DNA from: Platycnemis pennipes
Lineage: Eukaryota; Arthropoda; Insecta; Odonata; Platycnemididae
DNA: 64,000 bases
NCBI GenBank assembly: GCA_933228895.1
Contig: OW121853.1
Coordinates: forward strand, 76,678,645 to 76,742,644
Direction of reading: 5' to 3'
A program made the position numbers and the translations under genes. The notes under the pieces are model-generated. The model saw only the letters and a list, made by a program, of their open reading frames with translations, did not search any database and was not told the origin of the DNA. Positions 37,301-46,300 of the stretch are shown one piece after another (the first letter of the stretch is position 1; every line of letters starts with the position of its first letter).

Positions 37301-40300
37301 ATTCAATAGGTGAAATGCAGCATGTAATTTACTGCTAATAAACAGTAGATAGCTTGCCCCTACCCTAGTGTACTTGATAAATTGAAAGCTGAGACTATTT
37401 TAATGTGAATATTAACATCAATAGAAAGATTTGTTTCGTTTTACACAGCACGGTAGGCCCAATGGGGTCATTTATCATGTTTTTTCTATTGCCGAATCTG
37501 ATAGAGTTTGTAAAATAAAAAGACCCGTATTTTTCCGTTTTTTGATCCGTCAATTATTTTTCGAGTTATAAGCGGTGAAAAGCTGATGTTTTTAACCCTT
37601 TCAGAAAAGTGGGCGTGGTGCAACATCTGACGTTTAACGACTTCGTCCAATCACAACTGAGCCCGCGAAGCTACTTTTCCTTATTGCAATGGGGGGAGAC
37701 AGCTGACTCTGCCAATAGGAGCAGTTGCGACAGCATCTGTGCGAACAGACATTCCGAGAACCCCCCTCCACTCCCTTCCCTTCCCCTAAAAGCAGTCAAG
37801 GACGGGAGGAAAATGACGTCAATGATATCACAGCAGCTTTTTCGGTGGGCGTCACCTTTTGCGGATTTTAATTTTTGATTTATGAGTGAATGGTTGTGGT
37901 TAGAAGTAGGGATGGGTCGGTTCGGTTCTTCGGTTCTCGGTTCCACCGGTTCTTGAGCTTAGAAACGGAACAGAGGCCAAAAATAATCGGTACCGAAATA
38001 ATTGGCGCGAAAACCAGTTTGAAACCTGCACACACTCTGAAAGTGGAGGCTTCACATTAAAATCTGGTGAAATAATATACTTAGATGCTTCAAAGTTGCC
38101 GCGAATTATTCTAATTCGGTCGTTAAAATGAATATACACAAAAATATAATGAAGTATTCCTTTTCAAGCAGTGTGTCTCTGAAAATGATTATTCATTACC
38201 TTATCTTACCATTGAGCCATGCAAAGTAAGTGGTAAATTGAGAACCGGAACCGAGAATCGGAACCGAGAACCGAAGTTAAGAATCGAACCGGAACCGACC
38301 CATCCCTGGTTAGAAGGTTAATTTTTTCTCTAAAATTCTTTTTTTTTGTTTCAACCTAACGATTTCGTGTACAAAATTATGATTTCGGTTCCGAGTAAAC
38401 GCCCCCATTAGGTAAAATACTTTTTTATGCGAGCTGTCACTTCGGTGGAAGACTCACCATTTTCAGAGCGCCTCCTCCTAGACTTTGGTGCCTCCTCTGC
38501 CACAGACGTTCCATCATTATCTGGTGCGTTGGTGGTGGTCTCTTCCGCCACGCCCATTTCCTCCGTCGTTGTCATCATCGCTTCTTCGCCGTCGCTTGCC
38601 TCGGTGGTGGTCGTCATGTCGGCCTCCGTCATCGTTTCAGGCGTGGGCAACGTGGGGTCGCTATCGCCGCTCGTCGTCGTCGACGCGTCCATCATCTCGT
38701 CCATCGGAAGGGTTGTCGTTTCGTACTCGGGGGTGGTCGTCGTCATCACGGTGCTGTCGTCATCCGTCCCGCCATCCTCAGCGGTGGTCATCGGCTCTTC
38801 CGTAACGTAGGCGGTCGTCGTCGTATCCTCCGTCGACGCTTGTGGTGCCGGGGTCGTCGATGTGGTGGTGGTGGAATTCTCCGTTGACGTCGTGGTATCG
38901 TTGTTTCCGTTCAATTCTCCGCTCTGGGTGAATTTTTCCGGCGGCGGCGGCATCGGGGTTGTGGGACTCGCCGGGATTATGGGCGACGCGGAAGAAGGGA
39001 TTTGCGAGACGCCGTCGGTGATGGGGAGACTCGTGACCGTTGTGGCGTCCGTGATGAGTTGCTGCACCTTCTTTGTGGTCATCATGAGGACGAAGGTCGT
39101 GGTGATCCCAGACGTGGTCGTCCTCTCCCTGTTCATTGAGGCGAGTGTCGAGGAGGACGACTCCGCCGCTTCCGTACTCAGCCCTTCCTCGTAATCCAGG
39201 GGACTGAACATGGTGGGCATCAGGGTTATGCCTCCCCCGCCGAGCTGCTCTCCCTGCGTCGGCAGGGTCACCGTAAGGGTCGGGGTACCCTCCCCGGGCT
39301 CCCCGCTCATCATCTTCCGCGTGACCCTGGTGGAGCTGGTGGGGTCGGTCACGTCCGAGAACGCCGCTATGGGCGGGGCGTTGAAATCCTGAAGGGTGCT
39401 CTGGGGGTGAGGGGTGGTCTTGCGAGGGGGAGGTTTGGGCGGTGCTTTCGTCGGCGGGGGCTTGGTGGTGGACGCCTGGGCCGGTTTGGCGGTGGTGGTG
39501 GGTTTCGGAGTTGACTTGGTCGTGCTGGACGCCGGAGGCTTGGGGGTCGTCGTAAACTTGATGCTCTTGGTGGTCTTGGTCGGTTTAGCCGTGGTGGGCG
39601 TGGTCGCGTTGGGTCTAGGGGTCGTGACCGTTGGGGGTACCGGTGGGGTGGTCACCGGTCTCTGAGTGGTCGTTGGCGAAGTGTCGTTCTCCGCGGCGGA
39701 GTCTGTCGCGTTCGGGGCCCGTATGGCCGTCTCCACGACTTCCGGGGTGGGCGTGGTGGCGTTCTCCTGTTTCTTCATCCAGGGGGGCGTTGCCGTCTCT
39801 CCGATGCCGCCGCCCCCGCCGGACATGGCCGTGTCGGGGTCGTATCCGTAGAAACGGAGCACCTGTCGGAAGCTCGGCTTGATGTTCGCCTCGGTGGTGT
39901 TGCCGAAGGTCAGGCCGTTTAGGTACCCGTCGTGGGCAAAGTAACTCTGGAATTAGCCGAAAAAATTATTATTGGTATCAATAGTTTTCTGTTAGAAACA
40001 CAAACCAGTGACTTATTGAATTCCACTCTAGATTAATTGAATTGCGACCTATGATTTTAACCATGGGTTTGTTGGTTACATGGCGTTCTACATCGAGTCC
40101 TGGGTCGTAGTTCAAAAAATCTGTAGTGGAATTATTAAGTGCTTATTTTTATTTCTAATATTTAATAGATTCTATATATTTACTCCCGGAGCTATTATAA
40201 GCTTATTATGAAGTACACTTACTACACTTTGTGGAATGGGGCCGTTTACCATATTTTTATTGCCAAATCTGATATAGTTTGTAAAATAAAAAGACCCGTA

Positions 40301-43300
40301 CTTTTCCGTTTTTTGATCCGTCAATTATTTCTCGAGTTGTAAGCGGTGAATAGCTGATGTTTTTAACCCTTTCGGAAAAGTGGGCGTGGTGCAACCATTG
40401 ACGTATATCGACTTCGTCCAATCACAACTGAGCCCGCGAATCTACTTTGCCTTATCGCAAAGGGGAAGGGGGGGGAGGACACAGCTGGCTCTCCCAATGG
40501 GAGTGATTGCGACAGGATCTGTGCGAGCAGACCTTCCGAGAACCCCCCTCTACTCCCTTCCCTTCCTTGAAAAGCAGTCAAGGATGGGAGGAAAATGACG
40601 TCAGTGTTATCAAAGCAGCTTTTTCGGTGGGCGTCGCCTTTCGATTATTTTAATTTTTGATTTATGAGTGAATGGTTGTGGTTAGAAGATTAATTTTTTC
40701 ACTACAATTCTTTTTTCGTTTTCATCTAACGATTTCGTGTACAAAATTGCGTTTTCGGTTCCGAGTAAACGCCCCCTTTATTTAACATCCATAATTGAAT
40801 AAACTTGCAGGGTATAATCCACACTGTTCATTCAGAGACAACCGACCTACTACACGTAAGTTTCAACACGTGAGTTATTTTCAAGGGCACAATATTTTCG
40901 ACGTTCTAGAAAATTAACAACGTGTTGAAACCGAGGTCGGTTATCTCTCAACAAAAATTGTGGATTATAACCTGTGAGTTTATTCAAATTTGGTCCAGAA
41001 ACTATGGATTGCTTGGTCCGAAACTATTGATTAAAATGGCATAATGGGCAGCGTGTCAGCCCTGTGGCTTGTGCGTTAAGCTAATAAGCAGAGATTCCGG
41101 GTTCGAACCCGGGAGACACTTCAGGACGCGTCCATGAAAAACCTAAGCTATGTGCTTTTCTGGGTACCTCAAATTCCTGTTCCGCGAGTAGAATGGGACT
41201 GATGATCTAGTAACTGAACTTAGATTTTTCAGCATTATAACTTCAGAGCATAAAAAATACACTTTTTAAGACCCACAGAACAGATTTCGTGCGATAGATC
41301 CGGGTGTCGGCACTTAATATCATCTTCAAGCACAGATAACCAAATTTCCTCAAAAATTTTTAAGAAGATTAGGGGAGGGTGGGGATGTGTGGTGTTGTGG
41401 GTAGGAAGTGGAGGGGGAGAGGTGGCGGTAGGGTTGCGTTGGAATAGGGGTCGGGGGTAGACATTGCTATATTTACCGACCGAGTAAATCTGGCAAGAAA
41501 TGACCACAATTATAAAGGCCGCTTTACACGATACAATTTTTGTACAAACTATTGTACGAGGAAATTGTACCTTGTAAAGCGAAAAATTGTATGAACGCTT
41601 GTGCGAATGTCTGAATGACTGTACGGAAAGCAGAACCTGTTCTAATTCCATTCAGACAAATGTACAATTTCGTTCAGGTTTAACAAGCGTTTGTACAAGA
41701 AATTGCTCAAAAAATTGTATCGTGTAAAGCGGCCTTAAGACAGAGCCTCCGGGGCAGCTCTCCAACACACTGAAATCTTCCTTCATCGTGCATCGGGGGA
41801 ATAGGGGATTGGAATAGTTTACCCAAGGAAGTATTGGATCCTTTCACAAATAAAACTCAGATGCTTATGACGAGGTTAAAAAAATTGTACTGTGAGGGTT
41901 TCTTTTGTACTGCGAAGGTTTTTTTCTCCTTTTTTTGCCATTGTATTGTCTTATTTTTGTATTTGGGCAATGTCTTTATTTTTTTATTCATATTTTTTTG
42001 GATTTACTCGGTTCATGCTGATTTATGTTACCACCCGACCATATGGTCGAATTGTGACAATTTTGTATTAATAATTAATAATAATAAATAATGATCTACA
42101 TGGAACAGGTTGTGAAGGATGTAAAAGAGAAGAATTACGTCACAATGAAAAGGTTGGCCGATAGAAGAATCGAGTGGAATGCTGCGTCAAACCAATCCTA
42201 GGATTGTTGACCAATGATGATGATGAATAATAAATAACAATAATATTCTAACTTCAATTATAATTTTCATTCTCCTTAACAGCTTGTCCCGTCCACTTAC
42301 TCAGCATCCGTATAATTCCTTTCCTCTCCTCAATACTTCATCACTCTTATAGTCCAGGTTTCTGGCCCAAATAATGCCATCCTACTTATCAAGCTTTTTA
42401 TCAAACGTAGCAATTATTTCGGTAAAGGTTCTTGTCAAAAACTCTCTCCAATTTGTTACACCACTCCACTTGGAAATTTTATTGTTTGGGAAGTGTTCAT
42501 ATCAAATTTTAAAGCATGTGCACACAAATATTCTGGTTCTTTATTGTTCCAAAGCTGAATAAGTAGTAAATATTAAACAGCTTGTATGCATTTGAAAACT
42601 TTTTGTTTTTCAGAGAATCCTGGTGAAGACAGAAATAGTAGTATCCATGGAATCAGGAGTATAAGGGAAACAGTGTTGAGGACACCCTCGCGTAATAATT
42701 GAAGGGAGGTTACGCATTGAAGAAATCCACACCATTCTGGCTGCATGAAATGTGTAAGTGCAATCTTTCACCTCTCTTTTTACCCCCAATTTTTTCCTCC
42801 TATTTCCTTAATCGAATTTTTCTAGAGCCTGTATTATTATATGAAAGTAGATCTGAGTCTGTAAACTTTTGATTTATACAACTACTCTCTTTTAAGGCAT
42901 TTTTTCCAGACAAGGCTTTTTATATATTTAACTACACTCTCACACTTGCCACACCCATGAGGTATGTTAGTCATGCCTCATGTATGAGTTTCTTCCTTAA
43001 ATGCAGATTTAAAAAAATGAGAATTCTTTTTATTTTACTTTCATCGTATTCCCAGCGTAGTTAAATTATTCCAAAAATTAGCCGTATGATGATCAAATGC
43101 AGCTATAATACCAGTTTCGGCCCTGCTCCAGTAATATAGATTTTTCTTATGGTACCTAAATGATATATGTTAAAAATTTATTAAACGAAGTCACGTCACC
43201 CAAAAAAAACAAGTTAAATTACTTATTTAAAGCTACCGAATTGGAATCCGCACCATCTGAGCATTGCTGCAGCAGTGCTGTTTCATGCGCATGAAGTTAT

Positions 43301-46300
43301 CCTCTTGATTCCTCCTCAAGCAAAACATCGGGTGCGGTGGCGTGAAGAAAAGAAAAGAAAAGACTATGTCTCTCACATTTTCAAACTACAACAATTTCAA
43401 AGTATCGATTTTAAAGACATCTATAAAAAAAATATTCCGCATTAAATTTGACTACATCCCTGACTGATTACGAGATGATGTTTTTTTAAAGAAACTAAGT
43501 GTCTTTCCCAAGGAGTAGTGCACTTAACATTGAAAGTCGTAATTCCCCTTAGATAGCTGTCAATATATCAGAACCCCGTGTCTAGGGGTGCTTAAGACAA
43601 ATGCTTAAGACAATGTTTACCCGGGCGAGTGAGTATTCCGGCGCCAACCACCTCCCACCCCCGCCCACTTGTCAACCCCTGTTGTAACACATTCACCAGT
43701 TAAACGTAGCAGTATTATTAAAAATTTAGTTGCAAAAAGTAGTTAATTAGCTCGTAGGACATGGATTAAGTCCTCAGTACCCGAATAAAAAAGCTTTTTC
43801 AATTCCCACGGTCCTCCCTCCTTAGTGGCGTCCTGGACAGTCGCCCGGGTCCCCTGGGCCGTGAGCCGGCCCTGTCCGTATCCATGTGAGGTACATACAT
43901 TGCATTCATTGTGTACATTCTGAATCGCTTCGCGGTTAACTGAAGGGCGGAAAACAGCGAAAGCTACTTGTCCTTTGGCATGTAGTAAGTATAATATAGA
44001 GGGCTCACCGCATAGGGCATAACTGTTATACGTTTTCGATGTAGTACTGGAAGGTATCCATAGATGGCGAGGGAAGAATATTTCGCGTTACGTCACAAAT
44101 GATAAATTTCGCTTCCATTGCTTTCGTTTTTCTAATCGACTTAAAGCGGCACAATCGAGAAGTGTCTTGTAGTCTGCTCCGTCATCTCCTTGTAGCGGTG
44201 GATTATGTGTTTTTTAATGAAACAATAAGGAATCCTTCCTTGACAAGATACGTTTGCTTTAATAGTGAGAGAAATGTTAATTTATCCATGTGACTGTTGA
44301 CGTTAGGTACAGGCATATCGCACCATTATAAAAGAATAAAAAAACTACAACAATAGCATATATTATGTGCTGCTTAATTCGATTAGAAAAAAGAATGAAT
44401 AGGTATTAAAGCCGTAAGATTAGGTGTACATATTTGAATGGGTGGGAAATGAGATGTCTTACCCTCAAGTGGCGGTGAATGTCCCTCATCCCAAGGCGTA
44501 TCACTCCGTGGTCCAGGGTGGGGTGTGAGCTGGAAGGGAGGCCCAGGGCTCTCCTCAGTTGATCCCCTGACTCACCCCTCGCCCCTTCCCACAGGACGAT
44601 TAATACGGACGCCGCACCGTAGGGAGAGAAAGCCACATTCCCAGGTTGATATGCGAAGTCCTGTGGAAGGGAAGGAATACAATGAGAGCAACGCTAATCA
44701 CTTGCCGAACCCAAACAATTTTTTTTAAAGTGTACGTATGTCTAGGAGTGTATTGAACTCTACTTGTAAAGGTGCAACTTTAATGGAAAGGTGTTGCAGG
44801 AGTCAAAGTTATTCTAGTGGTAGTCTAGGGCTTTTGGTAGGGGATATGGCTGTTCGATATTGCGATAGGTATGCGATATGAACGTTATAGCGCAACACGA
44901 TATTGATACGGCAGCCAACGCGATATATCTGAGCGAGTTATTGTGCGCTATCGCTCGATATTACTCGATATGTGACGTTACCTGAAGTGCAATATAAAGT
45001 GATGTGCGCTATCACGTGATATTTGATACCTTTAGATAGGTCATGAATATTTTTCAACGGTAAAATAATAAACAGTTAAGGGGTTGGATCAGAATAAGTC
45101 GAACTAGGTAACCCGTGCGAAAATTTCGCACTTTCACGCTATCAGGGAATAAGTATGTTAAGGAAACGGTGTAATTGGGTTTTAAATAGAGAAGAAGGTG
45201 TATCATAAAGTACTTTCTTCATACTTGTTTTCTTGCAAAAATATACAAAACATATGAATACAATACAGGCAAGAGAGTTTGGTACCAGTAGGAAACAATC
45301 ATGACGTCTGTTACTGGATAATGGCACGCAATTTACAAAACTTCTTTAAATACAATATTAGAAGTAACAGTGCTGTCGTCTGTAACTTTTTGGTTATGAG
45401 TTTCTTTAACACAAACATAAATATCACGGAAAGTACGAACTCTAGAAAATGCTACATACAACTGTCCATGCGAAAAAACGGGTTCTGTCAAGTACAATTC
45501 GGCTCTGTGAAGAGTCTGACCCTGTGCTTTATTAATTGTTATTGCAAAGGCCACTTTGATTGGGAATTGTTTTTTCATAATAAAACCTTTTTTTTTGAAG
45601 TTTAGAATTATAAAAAAATGTGTGGAGTCGATATACCTCGAGCGAGTAATCGACATGGAAAAATCGAAACTTTTAAGTGAAATTGATGGGTAAATAGTGA
45701 CATTTGAGATTGAGATTGTATTTTTCGTCAGAAGCCGGTGAGTCAACGTTTAAAATGATACCTCATTTATCACTGTAGGTGCAGTATTAACGGAGCATAT
45801 ACGGAATGAGAGAAAAAGACCTTTCTGTAATAATATATGTATGATAGTGACTTCAGTCGTACCAGCGGGAACCAATGAGCACCTTAAGGCCTTATATTTA
45901 TTTGTGTTTACCTCCGTAAAAATATCCCAGACACGCTCAATGATAAAACACTGAGCAACCATAATAATTTATCAACGAAATATTATTTGTAAAACTTCAT
46001 CCAACGAAATCATGGCGATATCATACGATATTTTCAATTGTCGTCGTTAACTCAATTTATCTCCGAATTTGCTTTACTAAGTTAATATTGCATTGCGATG
46101 TTGTGATGTTTCCCGTATTGCACAGCTCTCACACAGAGCAATAAGTAATCGCCCAAGAAATGCACGGAGAGCGGGAAAGGGACCACAATACAAAAAAATG
46201 AAAACAGATGAAGGAGAAGGTACAGAAATCAGGGGGTGTTATTAGTTCTATGAGTAATAGAAGAGTTTGGAGAGACGCATTCATGGTTTCAAACCTGTAG

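Noticed and set aside
38408..38457. Exon 3 reading on to the TAA at 38408-38410 as a protein end
   Set aside because: A near-perfect GTGAGT donor at 38457, and phase agreement with downstream serpin exons, favour splicing.
38427..39882. Long plus-strand ORFs opposite serpin exon 3
   Set aside because: They are shadows of the GC-rich Thr/Pro codons (valine/serine/arginine-rich nonsense) and have no splice or homology support.
43560..43880. Full hAT-type element
   Set aside because: Only one end (GAGCCGGCCCTG) is visible; no second end or 8-bp duplication was found.
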